Positions 30,201 to 40,191 of a DNA stretch of 64,000 nucleotides are shown in pieces. The position numbers and the translations under genes are program-made. The stretch comes from Streptomyces sp. CB00455 (GTDB lineage: Bacteria; Actinomycetota; Actinomycetes; Streptomycetales; Streptomycetaceae). How positions within the stretch are numbered: position 1 is the stretch's first letter; every line of letters begins with the position of its first letter. Below the pieces are notes generated by a model. That model did no database searches and was not told the DNA's origin. It worked only from the letters and a program-made list of their open reading frames with translations. Location of the stretch: NCBI RefSeq assembly GCF_001905445.1, contig NZ_LIVQ01000002.1, forward strand, positions 1 to 64,000, written 5' to 3'.

Positions 30201-30663
30201 CCCGCCCGTCCGTCCCGATCGCCAGCTCCACCACCGCGCTCGCGGGCACGGCGTGCAGCCGGCCGGTGTGCGGGCGGGTGACCTCCGTGCCCCTCAGCAC
30301 CCGCGCCTGCCGCCACCCCCGCGCGGGCAGCGTCACGTACGTCCCCGGTGCGATCGCGCCGCGCACCGACACCGGCAGCGGCCGCACCCCGAGCCCGTCG
30401 GAGCGCACGAGCGCCAGCGCGAGCCCGGGCAGCGCCGTCACGTCCCCCGCCCCGGCCCGCCAGGTCCGCCCGGCCGGGCCCGGCGCGCACAGCAGCAGCC
30501 GGTCCTGTCCCGCCACGACGTCGTGCGAGGTCACCACCGTCCCGCGGTCGTCGGCGACGAAGCCGCTGCCGCGCGGCCGTCCTTCGGGATCGCGGATCGT
30601 GACGAGCTGCGCCCCGCTCCCCGCCGTACCCTCCGCGCCACCTCCGGTGATCCCGTCCGCCAT
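27208..30663 (-). CDS. Trypsin-like domain fused to a P-loop domain and helical repeats
   Basis: 1151-residue protein of unknown function. Residues about 15-200 look like a trypsin/DegP-like fold: GSGFVADDRGTVVTSHDVV with the catalytic-position His47, and GGETCGGPVLDARTG where GDSGGP is expected, so Cys164 replaces Ser; the usual Asp segment reads LPGLALALV without Asp. A P-loop follows (VGAPGTGRTT, 279-288), in which Arg286 replaces the Walker A Lys, with a Walker B-like LLVVLD ending at Asp378. Residues about 520-1080 are leucine/alanine-rich helical segments resembling HEAT-type repeats. I start at ATG 30663; an in-frame GTG further up is possible. Similar protease-NTPase-repeat fusions occur in bacterial conflict proteins, but this one sits in a core region. 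Confidence 0.75.
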   Translation of the reverse strand: MADGITGGGAEGTAGSGAQLVTIRDPEGRPRGSGFVADDRGTVVTSHDVVAGQDRLLLCAPGPAGRTWRAGAGDVTALPGLALALVRSDGLGVRPLPVSVRGAIAPGTYVTLPARGWRQARVLRGTEVTRPHTGRLHAVPASAVVELAIGTDGRDALLLGGETCGGPVLDARTGAVLAVLGTALRAEHRSGGLAVALRAAAGADPAGPLAALLERNAVTVPAYGGDLNLAGVMELTGATMGAAFATTGWQPPSEPVERPVVAAELDAFTTGDRLVLGLVGAPGTGRTTALAALAGRRARGARPAPTLWLRGADLRAGDASLFDAVTRALTSAARIVTGPARPAGHGSGPGAAPRPGTGADAVAAVAAAVGSGLLVVLDAPQEMPPELAHRLGPWAAATVRRLRASGARLAVAARPEHWERAGALCPPEVLHTPARPDRRMPPALPLGDFTPAGAETARARLGIPADALREPDARHPLTLHLLAGIRAAGVTAGRPGRDEVFAAHLDLLCLRTAVRIAASHAGPGQVHGPGVRRLAARVAGRVHEAARHCLGPGQGALDRTSFETLFPRRTGWAAAVLTEGLLVPAGPGYRFAHEELSDWIQAGHLDVPTALAALVHRPAAAQLPAPRPRTGPLLEALSALPPDRLRKELMHLLHRLNRLFEDGGTAAPGPYGSADPAWWATRLLRETLLRSPDARTHLPVLHALAEHVARCGPGEFGGWFWNRLKLPESDRLDLLRRLLPADPAEAVPGERYLDAAARRLTRDPRLVQPLLCAWFTDGRRLRGRPGATVATAAQALLHTHRRLAPDDLTEALVTTAHPRAGELLAALAEEEPTALCRAVHRWAHDERPARHLAAAAHALATAPHVRTPADRELLRHAARALLARPADPGVHGSALAVLLRDPMTRGRYLPDALACFLDPACGSRLPASALVAALPVLPDPNPVFAALRARADAEVLRALAALTTPGPDRCAADLVREHLTRHPEDAPHAAAFVALRLEQGPAAEPVLRPLVLGLMRSAPAGVRAELAAVLAAPGGPPSYPLRTELAEVLLREETDPRVLDAFLGAAGAGAAARPEGTTRELLRRTGRQVRGVPGGPAAFGRRTVEPAGCEPAFGALVARPPARAGAGEAPLPGPGAWRTAESVGGAGPEVM

Positions 30664-30849
30664 GGCCGCACCACTCCCCGTACCGCTCCCCCGCGACGCC
30701 CCCTCGGCACGACGGTAGGCAGGCGAAGATAAGCACGAAAGCACGCGGGACGAACGCGCCCCCCTACGCTCCCTCGATTCACTCCGAGCGCCTGCTCGGA
30801 CGGGTGAATAACGGGGCCGGGGTGGATAGAGACCTACCCGAGGGGGGTC

Positions 30850-30891
30850 GTGGAGCGGTGAGCAGCAGACGGTGTGCGCTCACCGCTCCAC
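30850..30891 (-). terminator. Terminator hairpin after truB
   Basis: Perfect 14-bp stem (30850-30863 with 30878-30891), starting 28 bp past the truB stop codon on the minus strand. It ends the nusA-infB-truB gene group. The rest of 30664-30919 is the upstream region of the trypsin-like gene; nothing else is visible in it. Confidence 0.8.
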
Positions 30892-30919
30892 GTCAAGGGA
30901 CGACGAGGGGCGCCGGGGG

Positions 30920-31855
30920 TCAGACGAAGACGGCGAGAGACTTGGCCTTGCCGCCCTTGTTCTCCACGAGCCCGAGCAGATCGCCCTGCGGCCCGTAGAC
31001 CGCCACGGTCCGGCCTGCCTCGTACTCCTGCGGCATGTCGATCCGCACGCCGTTGGCGAGCAGCGAGGCCCGCCGGGCGTCCAGGTCCCAGCGGGGGAAG
31101 GCGGCGGACGCGGCCTCGCCGATCGGCATGACGGTCAGCTCCTCCTGGAGCTGGTCCAGCGTGCGCGCCCGGTCGATCTTGTACGGGCCGACCCGCGTGC
31201 GCCGCAGCGCGGTCAGGTGCCCGCCGACGCCGAGGCCGGCGCCCAGGTCACGGGCGAGCGCGCGGATGTACGTACCGCTGGAGCAGACGACGGAGACGAC
31301 GAGGTCGACGACCTTGGTGCCGTCCTCGGCCTCCGCCTCCCGCATGTCGTACACCTGGAAGGAGGAGACGGTCACCGGCCGGGCCGGGATCTCGAAGTCC
31401 TCGCCGTCCCGCGCGCGCTTGTAGGAGCGCACGCCCTTGATCTTGATCGCACTGACCTTGGACGGGACCTGCATGATCTCGCCCGTCAGCGCGGCGATCC
31501 CCGCGTCCACGGCCTCGCGGGTGACCCCGCCGGCGTCCGTGGACGAGGTGATCTCGCCCTCGGCGTCGTCCGTCAGGGTGTCCTGGCCCAGGCGGATCGT
31601 GCCGAGGTACTCCTTCTCCGTGAGCGCGAGGTGGCCGAGGAGCTTGGTGGCCTTCTCGACGCCCAGGACCAGCACGCCCGTCGCCATCGGGTCGAGGGTG
31701 CCGGCGTGGCCCACGCGGCGGGTCTTCGCGATCCCGCGCATCTTCGCGACCACGTCGTGCGACGTGAAACCGGACGGCTTGTCGACGATGACAAGGCCTC
31801 CCCCGGCCTCCGGCCGGGAGGGGCCCCCGGGAGTCTTCCCTGCGTCGTTGCTCAT
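30920..31855 (-). CDS. truB: tRNA pseudouridine(55) synthase
   Basis: 311-residue enzyme forming the universal pseudouridine 55 in the T-loop of tRNAs. The N-terminal KPSGFTSHDVVAKMR and the catalytic motif HAGTLDPMATGVLVLGVEKATKLL (catalytic Asp in TLDP) are clear, and the SSGTYIRALARDLG segment fits the second conserved motif. The C-terminal extension is PUA-like (VAVYGPQGDLLGLVE). Its ATG overlaps the rbfA stop (ATGA), so the two genes are coupled. Last gene of the leftward transcription/translation group. Confidence 0.96.
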   Translation of the reverse strand: MSNDAGKTPGGPSRPEAGGGLVIVDKPSGFTSHDVVAKMRGIAKTRRVGHAGTLDPMATGVLVLGVEKATKLLGHLALTEKEYLGTIRLGQDTLTDDAEGEITSSTDAGGVTREAVDAGIAALTGEIMQVPSKVSAIKIKGVRSYKRARDGEDFEIPARPVTVSSFQVYDMREAEAEDGTKVVDLVVSVVCSSGTYIRALARDLGAGLGVGGHLTALRRTRVGPYKIDRARTLDQLQEELTVMPIGEAASAAFPRWDLDARRASLLANGVRIDMPQEYEAGRTVAVYGPQGDLLGLVENKGGKAKSLAVFV

Positions 31856-32304
31856 TCCGCGGCTGCGTCCTCGTCGTCGTCCTCGTCCGGCTTCTTGTAC
31901 GGGTCGGCCTCGCCGGCGTACTTGGCGCCGGAGGAGACCTCGCGCACCTGGGCGTCGGAGGTCCGCGCCTTCTCGAGGAGGTCCTCGATGGTCTTGGCGT
32001 TCTCCGGGAGGGCGTCCGCGACGAAGGTCAGGGTGGGCGTGAACTTGGTGCCCGCCGCCCGGCCGACCGCGGAGCGCAGGACGCCCTTGGCGCTCTCCAG
32101 GCCCGCTGCCGCGCTGGCCCGGTCCTCGTCGTCCCCGTACACCGTGTAGAAGACCGTGGCCTCCCGCAGGTCGCCGGTGACCCGGGTGTCCGTGATGGTC
32201 ACGTGCGTCCCGAGGCGGGGGTCCTTGACGCCGCGCTGCAGCTTCTCGGCCACCACCTCCCGGATGAGGTCCGCCAGCTTCTTCGCCCGCGCATTGTCGG
32301 CCAC
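31852..32304 (-). CDS. rbfA: 30S ribosome-binding factor A
   Basis: 150-residue KH-fold assembly factor needed for late 30S maturation and 16S 5' end processing. Family features: ARAKKLADLIREVVAEKLQ at the N-terminus, VTITDTRVTGDLREATVFYTV and LRSAVGRAAGTKFTPTLTF. The C-terminus adds a strongly acidic tail (EDDDEDAAAE), common in actinobacteria. GTG 32304 with AAGGAGACGG upstream is preferred over a longer open frame. Stop overlaps the truB start. Confidence 0.95.
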   Translation of the reverse strand: MADNARAKKLADLIREVVAEKLQRGVKDPRLGTHVTITDTRVTGDLREATVFYTVYGDDEDRASAAAGLESAKGVLRSAVGRAAGTKFTPTLTFVADALPENAKTIEDLLEKARTSDAQVREVSSGAKYAGEADPYKKPDEDDDEDAAAE

Positions 32305-32337
32305 TGGTCCGTCTCCTTCTTTCTTGCAGACAAGCAA

Positions 32338-32631
32338 TCAGTCTTCATCACCGTGGAGGCGCCGCCGTACGGACAGCAGCTCCACTTCCGGACGCGCCGC
32401 GACCAGCCGCTCGCAGCGGTCCAGTACGTCCGAGAGGAACCCCGCGTCCCCGCTCACCAGGGCGACCCCCAAGCGGGCCCTGCGGTGCAGGTCCTGGTCG
32501 CCCACTTCAGCCGCGCTCACGGCGAACTTGCGTTGGAGCTCGGCCACGATGGGCCGGACGACGGAGCGTTTCTCCTTCAGCGAGTGGACGTCGCCGAGGA
32601 GCAGATCGAAGGACAGAGTCCCCACGTACAT
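32338..32631 (-). CDS. DUF503-family protein (YlxP-like)
   Basis: 97-residue small protein of the DUF503 family, conserved between infB and rbfA in actinobacteria and firmicutes. Diagnostic features are the N-terminal MYVGTLSFDLLLGDVHSLKEKRSVVRPIV and the central FAVSAAEVGDQDLHRRARLGVALVSGD. Function is unproven; the fold is ferredoxin-like, and a role linked to ribosome maturation is suggested by the constant neighbourhood. The start is set at the conserved MYVGTL rather than at an upstream GTG. Confidence 0.92.
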   Translation of the reverse strand: MYVGTLSFDLLLGDVHSLKEKRSVVRPIVAELQRKFAVSAAEVGDQDLHRRARLGVALVSGDAGFLSDVLDRCERLVAARPEVELLSVRRRLHGDED

Positions 32632-32716
32632 GCAATTGCCGGATATCCCGCCGGTGCGGGTTCGGTGGCCTGCCGGCCTTCGCTCGGCAGGGTCACCAGA
32701 ACCGTACACGCAACGG

Positions 32717-32755
32717 CCGGGGCCGATCGACGGATATTCCGCCGACCGGCCCCGG
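32717..32755 (-). terminator. Hairpin between infB and the DUF503 gene
   Basis: CCGGGGCC (32717-32724) pairs with GGCCCCGG (32748-32755), with further pairing inside. It is 38 bp past the infB stop and 86 bp before the DUF503 start. It may reduce transcription from infB into the downstream genes, or act as a processing site. Confidence 0.6.
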
Positions 32756-32792
32756 TGTTACGAGTTACGACACGGTGCGAACCGCCTCGCGC

Positions 32793-35921
<3,129 letters not shown>

Positions 35922-35970
35922 TTCGCTCCTTTTAGGTCCGGGTTACGCCGGACCGTTGCTACTTCATGGG

Positions 35971-36003
35971 CGTACTCATCGCGTACTCATCGAGTGCTCA
36001 TCG
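35971..36003. repeat. 11-bp tandem repeat upstream of infB
   Basis: Two identical CGTACTCATCG units followed by a third, AGTGCTCATCG, directly adjacent, in the 148-bp gap between ylxR-like gene and infB. They would lie in the mRNA leader of infB or at a promoter. Confidence 0.75.
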
Positions 36004-36069
36004 CAATCTCGACCTACTTCCAACTCGCGAGGTACCTGACCGCACGGGGTATCCGTGCCGTTCTACGTC

Positions 36070-36357
36070 TTACGGTGTCGCCTCGGCCTCAACGGCCACG
36101 GCTCGGCGCACTTCCGCCGTGTCGAGCGCTCCGGCGGACCTGAGGGCCCGGGGGAACGCCCGGCGGCGGACCGCCTGGTCGAGGCAGACCACGGCGGGGT
36201 GCACGTAGGCACCCCGGCCGGGCAGCGTACCGCGTGGATCGGGGACGCATGCGTCCCCTACCGCCACGATGCGCAGCAGATCGTTCTTGGCCGCTCGCTC
36301 CCGACACCCCACACAGGTGCGTTCGGGGCATGCGCGGGCTTGCGTCCGGCCAGACAC
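36070..36357 (-). CDS. YlxR-family RNA-binding protein (DUF448)
   Basis: 95-residue protein with the YlxR signatures ERTCVGCRERAAKNDLLRIV (residues about 12-31) and GRGAYVHPAVVCLDQAVRRRAFPRALR. The fold is a small RNA-binding domain found almost always between nusA and infB. In firmicutes YlxR has been linked to regulation of housekeeping transcription and to RNase P, but its job in streptomycetes is unknown. Starts at GTG 36357. The two Cys (CVGC) could bind a metal, though only one pair is seen. Confidence 0.92.
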   Translation of the reverse strand: MSGRTQARACPERTCVGCRERAAKNDLLRIVAVGDACVPDPRGTLPGRGAYVHPAVVCLDQAVRRRAFPRALRSAGALDTAEVRRAVAVEAEATP

Positions 36358-36511
36358 GCCTAAGTCTACCTCCCCGTACCGACCTCACCCCTACGAGTGA
36401 TGAATCGAACGGCGTTGTTGTGTCCATTGCCTCGCGATCCGCCGCCCAAACATCGGCGTCGGACGCGCGAGATCCTGTCTACCGTCCGGTAAGCCCCGGG
36501 CGGTAGCGGAT

Positions 36512-37522
36512 TTATTCCCCGTCCCGGTCCGAGCCGGCGTCCGGGGACGTCTCGGTGTCGGGGCGGATGTCGATGCGCCAGCCGGTGAGCCGCGCGGCGA
36601 GGCGGGCGTTCTGGCCCTCCTTGCCGATGGCCAGCGACAGCTGGTAGTCGGGCACGGTCACCCGCGCGGAGCGGGAGTCCCAGTCCACGACCTCGACGCG
36701 GCTCACCCGGGCGGGTGACAGCGCGTTCGCGACCATTTCCGCCGGGTCGTCCGACCAGTCGACGATGTCGATCTTCTCGCCGTGCAGTTCGGCCATGACG
36801 TTGCGCACACGGCTGCCCATCGGGCCGATGCAGGCGCCCTTCGGGTTCAGGCCCGAGCGGGTGGACCGGACGGCGATCTTCGTGCGGTGACCGGCCTCAC
36901 GGGCGATCGCCGAGATCTCGACGCTGCCGTCCGCGATCTCCGGGACCTCCAGCGAGAAGAGCTTCTTCACCAGGTTGGGGTGCGTGCGCGACAGGGTCAC
37001 GGACGGGCCGCGGACACCCTTCGCCACGCGCACGACGTACGCCTTCAGGCGCAGCCCGTGCGTGTACTCCTCGCCGGGAACCTGCTCCTGCACGGGCAGG
37101 ATGGCCTCCAGCTTGCCGATGTCGACGAGGACGTTCTTGGGGTCCTTGCCCTGCTGGACGACGCCGGTGATGACATCGCCCTCGCGGCCGGCGAACTCGC
37201 CGAAGGTCAGGTCGTCCTCGGCGTCGCGCAGACGCTGGAGGATCACCTGCTTGGCGGTCGTCGCGGCGATCCGGCCGAAGTCCGACGGGGTGTCGTCGAA
37301 CTCCTTCGGCTCCTGGCCCTCTTCGAGGTCCCTCGGGTCCTCGGTCGCCCACACGATCACGTGGCCGTTGGTGCGGTCCAGCACGACGCGTGCGCGGCGG
37401 AAGCTCCCCTCGGTCCGGTGGTACGCGATGAGGAGGGCCGACTCGATCGCCTCGACGAGCAGGTCGAAGGAGATCTCCTTCTCCCGGACCAGACCCCGCA
37501 GGGCACTCATGTCGATGTCCAC
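36512..37522 (-). CDS. nusA: Transcription termination/antitermination factor NusA
   Basis: 336-residue RNA polymerase-associated factor with the N-terminal domain ([26 protein letters not shown]), S1 domain ([36 protein letters not shown]) and two KH domains ([38 protein letters not shown]). It lacks the acidic repeats of enterobacterial NusA, as in other actinobacteria. NusA acts with NusB/NusE on BoxA-type signals such as the one in the rRNA leader at the left edge of this window. Starts at GTG 37522, two bases after the rimP stop. Confidence 0.97.
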   Translation of the reverse strand: MDIDMSALRGLVREKEISFDLLVEAIESALLIAYHRTEGSFRRARVVLDRTNGHVIVWATEDPRDLEEGQEPKEFDDTPSDFGRIAATTAKQVILQRLRDAEDDLTFGEFAGREGDVITGVVQQGKDPKNVLVDIGKLEAILPVQEQVPGEEYTHGLRLKAYVVRVAKGVRGPSVTLSRTHPNLVKKLFSLEVPEIADGSVEISAIAREAGHRTKIAVRSTRSGLNPKGACIGPMGSRVRNVMAELHGEKIDIVDWSDDPAEMVANALSPARVSRVEVVDWDSRSARVTVPDYQLSLAIGKEGQNARLAARLTGWRIDIRPDTETSPDAGSDRDGE

Positions 37523-37524
37523 GA

Positions 37525-38022
37525 CTACGCCTCCTCTTCCTTCTTGTCCTTGCGGCTGAACTCGATCTCGACACGCGCCTTGGCGATGTCGGTGAAAGCA
37601 ATGTGGCGGACGGTCGCCTTGCGGCCCTTCACGCCCGGGATCTCGAGGTCCATCCCCTCGTCGCCGACGCCGAGGATGCGGGCGATCAGTTCCCCGCCCT
37701 CGGCCAGCTGGAACTTCACGAGGCGGCCGGTCGCCCGTACGTAGTGGCGGTGCTCGGTCAGCGGGCGGTCCGCGCCCGGCGAGCTCACTTCGAGGACGTA
37801 CTCGTCCTCACCCATCACGTCGCTCGCGTCGAGCAGGTCGGAGACCTCACGACTCAGCTCGGCGCACGCGTCCAGCTCCACGCCCTCGTCGGAATCCACG
37901 ATGATGCGCAGCATCCGGCGCTTGCCCGCCCGGGACGTCTCGATCTCCTCGAGGTCCAGGCCCCTGGCGGCGGCGAGCGGCTCCAGCAATACGCGCAGCC
38001 TGTCGCTCTGGGTGGTGCTCAT
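37525..38022 (-). CDS. rimP: Ribosome maturation factor RimP
   Basis: 165-residue 30S assembly factor. The N-terminal domain contains [46 protein letters not shown], and the SH3-like C-terminal half starts at [20 protein letters not shown], a highly conserved family signature. Ends in an acidic/basic tail (KDKKEEEA). First gene of the leftward nusA-infB-truB group; diverges from the lipoprotein gene across a 156-bp gap that should hold both promoters. Confidence 0.96.
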   Translation of the reverse strand: MSTTQSDRLRVLLEPLAAARGLDLEEIETSRAGKRRMLRIIVDSDEGVELDACAELSREVSDLLDASDVMGEDEYVLEVSSPGADRPLTEHRHYVRATGRLVKFQLAEGGELIARILGVGDEGMDLEIPGVKGRKATVRHIAFTDIAKARVEIEFSRKDKKEEEA

Positions 38023-38178
38023 CCGGGTGACTCCTCGGCCGCGTGTGCTGTTGTGGTTCCGTCGTGCGTCAGGTCAAAGGGTATCCGGTCGCGGAGGGTG
38101 TTGCCGTCCGCCCTGTGGACAGGGCCCCGGGTACCGTGATCACAGCCTGCTCCGCCCTTCAGCCCCGAGGACGTCACC

Positions 38179-38745
38179 GTGCCCTGGACTCCGCCCTTGA
38201 GCCCCTCGCGCAGGAGCCTGTTCTGCGGCGCCGCCGGTGTGGCCGGCGCCGCGCTCCTCACCGGGTGCTCCGACGGGAGCGCGCCCGGCAGGCATGCCGG
38301 GATTCCACTCGAACGGCGGCTGCGGGAGGCGGCCGTTCGTGACAGTACGCGCTTGCTGGAACGTTACGACACCACCGCCGCCGCCCATCCGGCTCTGGCG
38401 GAGCGGCTCGCTCCGCTGCGGGCAGCCGTCGCCGCCCATGCGGCGGCCCTGTCGCCCACCCCGCCCGGTACGCCCACGCCCGCTCCTCCCGGCTCCGCGG
38501 CCCCGTCCGCCTCGGCCTCACCGTCCGGCGGCACCGGGGCGGCCGCGCCGGCCGGGGGGCCGGTGCCCGCGGTACCCGCCGAGGCGCTGACCGCGCTCGC
38601 GGACGCCGAGCGGAGCCTGTCGCAGGCCCGCACCATCGACCTGGCCGGGGCGCCGGGGGAGCTGGCCCGGCTGCTGGCCTCGGTGGCCGCCTGCGGCGCC
38701 GTGCACGCCTTCCTGCTGACCTCGACCCCCGGAGCCGCGTCGTGA
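38179..38745 (+). CDS. Twin-arginine lipoprotein, unknown
   Basis: 188-residue protein beginning at GTG. Residues 11-12 are Arg-Arg in SRRSLF, followed by a hydrophobic stretch and a lipobox LLTGC with Cys30, indicating export by the Tat route and lipid anchoring. The mature part is helical (RLREAAVRDSTRLLERYD), interrupted by a Pro/Ser-rich linker at about 92-125, and ends with a second helical region. No metal or catalytic motif. Its stop overlaps the next start by four bases (GTGA), coupling it to a ferritin-like protein. Confidence 0.8.
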   Translation: MPWTPPLSPSRRSLFCGAAGVAGAALLTGCSDGSAPGRHAGIPLERRLREAAVRDSTRLLERYDTTAAAHPALAERLAPLRAAVAAHAAALSPTPPGTPTPAPPGSAAPSASASPSGGTGAAAPAGGPVPAVPAEALTALADAERSLSQARTIDLAGAPGELARLLASVAACGAVHAFLLTSTPGAAS

Positions 38746-39182
38746 ACCCCGAGCCCACCTCCGCCGGCCGGGCCCTGGAGGCGGCGCAGGCCGCCCTGGC
38801 GGCCGAGCACGCGGCCGCCTACGGCTACGGGGTGATCGGCGCCCGCGTCGCGGGCCCCCGTGCGGCGGAGGCCCGCGAGGCGTACGGCGTCCACCTCGCA
38901 CGGCGCGACTCCCTCACCCGGACCGTGCGGGAGCTGGGCGGTGCGCCCCGCCCCTCGGAGGCGGCGTACGCCCTGCCGTTCCAGGTGCGCACGCCCGGCG
39001 ACGCGGAACGGCTGGCCGCCGGGATCGAGGACCGGGTGGCGGGCGCCTACTCCGATCTGGTGCGGGCCGCGGAGGGTCCGCTGCGCCGCGAGGCGGCCGA
39101 CGCGCTGAGCGCCGCGGCCGTGCGCGCGGCACGCTGGCGCGGTGTCGGCGTAGCCTTCCCTGGGCTCACCGAAAAGCGCTGA
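38742..39182 (+). CDS. Ferritin-like DUF4439 protein
   Basis: 146-residue helical protein matching the actinobacterial DUF4439 ferritin-like family: ALEAAQAALAAEHAAAYGYGVIGARV as the first helix, HLARRDSLTRTVRELGG as the second and DRVAGAYSDLVRAAEG later. Family members usually follow the lipoprotein gene seen here. Only some of the Glu/His residues of a di-iron site are present (EH in helix 1, H in helix 2), so metal binding is uncertain. Overlaps the lipoprotein gene by four bases. Confidence 0.82.
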   Translation: MNPEPTSAGRALEAAQAALAAEHAAAYGYGVIGARVAGPRAAEAREAYGVHLARRDSLTRTVRELGGAPRPSEAAYALPFQVRTPGDAERLAAGIEDRVAGAYSDLVRAAEGPLRREAADALSAAAVRAARWRGVGVAFPGLTEKR

Positions 39183-39226
39183 AGTGGCGAAAGGGGCCCC
39201 GCACAGCTGAAAGGGACCACGCACGC

Positions 39227-40129
39227 ATGGCTTTCGAACCGCCGCAGCGGCTCGTACGGGCGCTCGGCGAGATGCCGCAACCGGCGCAGGACGCGGCCTG
39301 GCTGGGGCAGTTGCCCCGTCTGGCCGAGGCCGCGCTGGCGCGGCGCGAGGTGCAGGCCCAGCGGGTGCAGGCTCCGGGCGGGCGCAGCAGCCTGGTCGTC
39401 CTCGTCCGGTACGCCGACGGGACCCCGGCCGCGCTGAAGCTGGCGCCGCCGCACGCCCGGCCCGACCGGGAGCTGGCGGCGCTGGCGCACTGGGGCGGTT
39501 TCGGGGCGGTACGGGTCCTCGATTCGCGGTACCACGAGGACGACGGGGCGCTGCTGCTGGAGCGGCTGCACCCGGAGGTGTCCCTGCGCTCCCTGCCCGA
39601 GACGAAGTCGCTGCTGGAGGCCAGCGGCACGCTGCGCAGGCTGTGGGTGGCGCCGCCGGCCGGGCACGTCTGGGAGACGGTCGCGGAGCGGACGCTGCGG
39701 CAGTCGGCGGTGATCGCGGCGGCTCCTGCGGAGGTCCGTCCGCTGGCCGGCACGGCGCTGGCGATGCGCGACGAGCTGGTCGCGGCGCCGCCGGAGGAGC
39801 TCCTGCTGCACGGGGCCTTCCGGCAGGGCAAGGTGCTGGCGGGCGAGCGGGCGCCGTGGCTGACGGTGGGTCCGGACCCGCTGGTCGGCGAGCGGGCGTA
39901 CGACCTGGCGCGGCTGGTCCGGGACCGGCTGGAGGACCAGATGGCGACCTCGGCGGGGGCGGCCGGTGCCCGGCGCCGGGTGAACAGGCTGGCCGACGCC
40001 CTGGAGGTGGACCGGGACCGGCTGCGGGGCTGGACGGTGTTCCGGGCGGTGGAGTCGGGGTGCAGGGCCCTGGCCGCCGGGCGGCGCCGGGACGCGGAGC
40101 TGCTGCTGGAGTTCGCGGCCTGGCTGTAG
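39227..40129 (+). CDS. Degenerate aminoglycoside-phosphotransferase-like protein (pseudokinase?)
   Basis: 300-residue protein related to the APH(6)/hydroxyurea phosphotransferase family: GTPAALKLAPP with the N-lobe Lys71, ALLLERLHPEVSLRSLP, and the catalytic-loop region LLLHGAFRQGKVLAGERAPWL. In active members that loop reads HGDxHxxN followed by IDP. Here Asp is Ala187, Asn is Lys192 and the Mg-binding Asp is Gly205 (VGPDP), so three residues needed for phosphotransfer are missing while the fold-determining GERAYDLARLVRDR is kept. It is probably a non-catalytic relative. Starts at ATG 39227 after GAAAGGGACC, 44 bp after the ferritin-like gene. Confidence 0.8.
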   Translation: MAFEPPQRLVRALGEMPQPAQDAAWLGQLPRLAEAALARREVQAQRVQAPGGRSSLVVLVRYADGTPAALKLAPPHARPDRELAALAHWGGFGAVRVLDSRYHEDDGALLLERLHPEVSLRSLPETKSLLEASGTLRRLWVAPPAGHVWETVAERTLRQSAVIAAAPAEVRPLAGTALAMRDELVAAPPEELLLHGAFRQGKVLAGERAPWLTVGPDPLVGERAYDLARLVRDRLEDQMATSAGAAGARRRVNRLADALEVDRDRLRGWTVFRAVESGCRALAAGRRRDAELLLEFAAWL

Positions 40130-40191
40130 GGCATGGCGTGTGCCGCGGGCATACCGTTTAGGGAGGAAGGTACGTCCGGCAGGGGGCCGTC

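Noticed and set aside
26981..30736. 1251-codon open frame overlapping ribF and the trypsin-like gene in another frame
   Set aside because: The Arg/Pro/Ala composition is that of a frame shadow; the alternative frame has the conserved GSGFVADDRG and P-loop segments.
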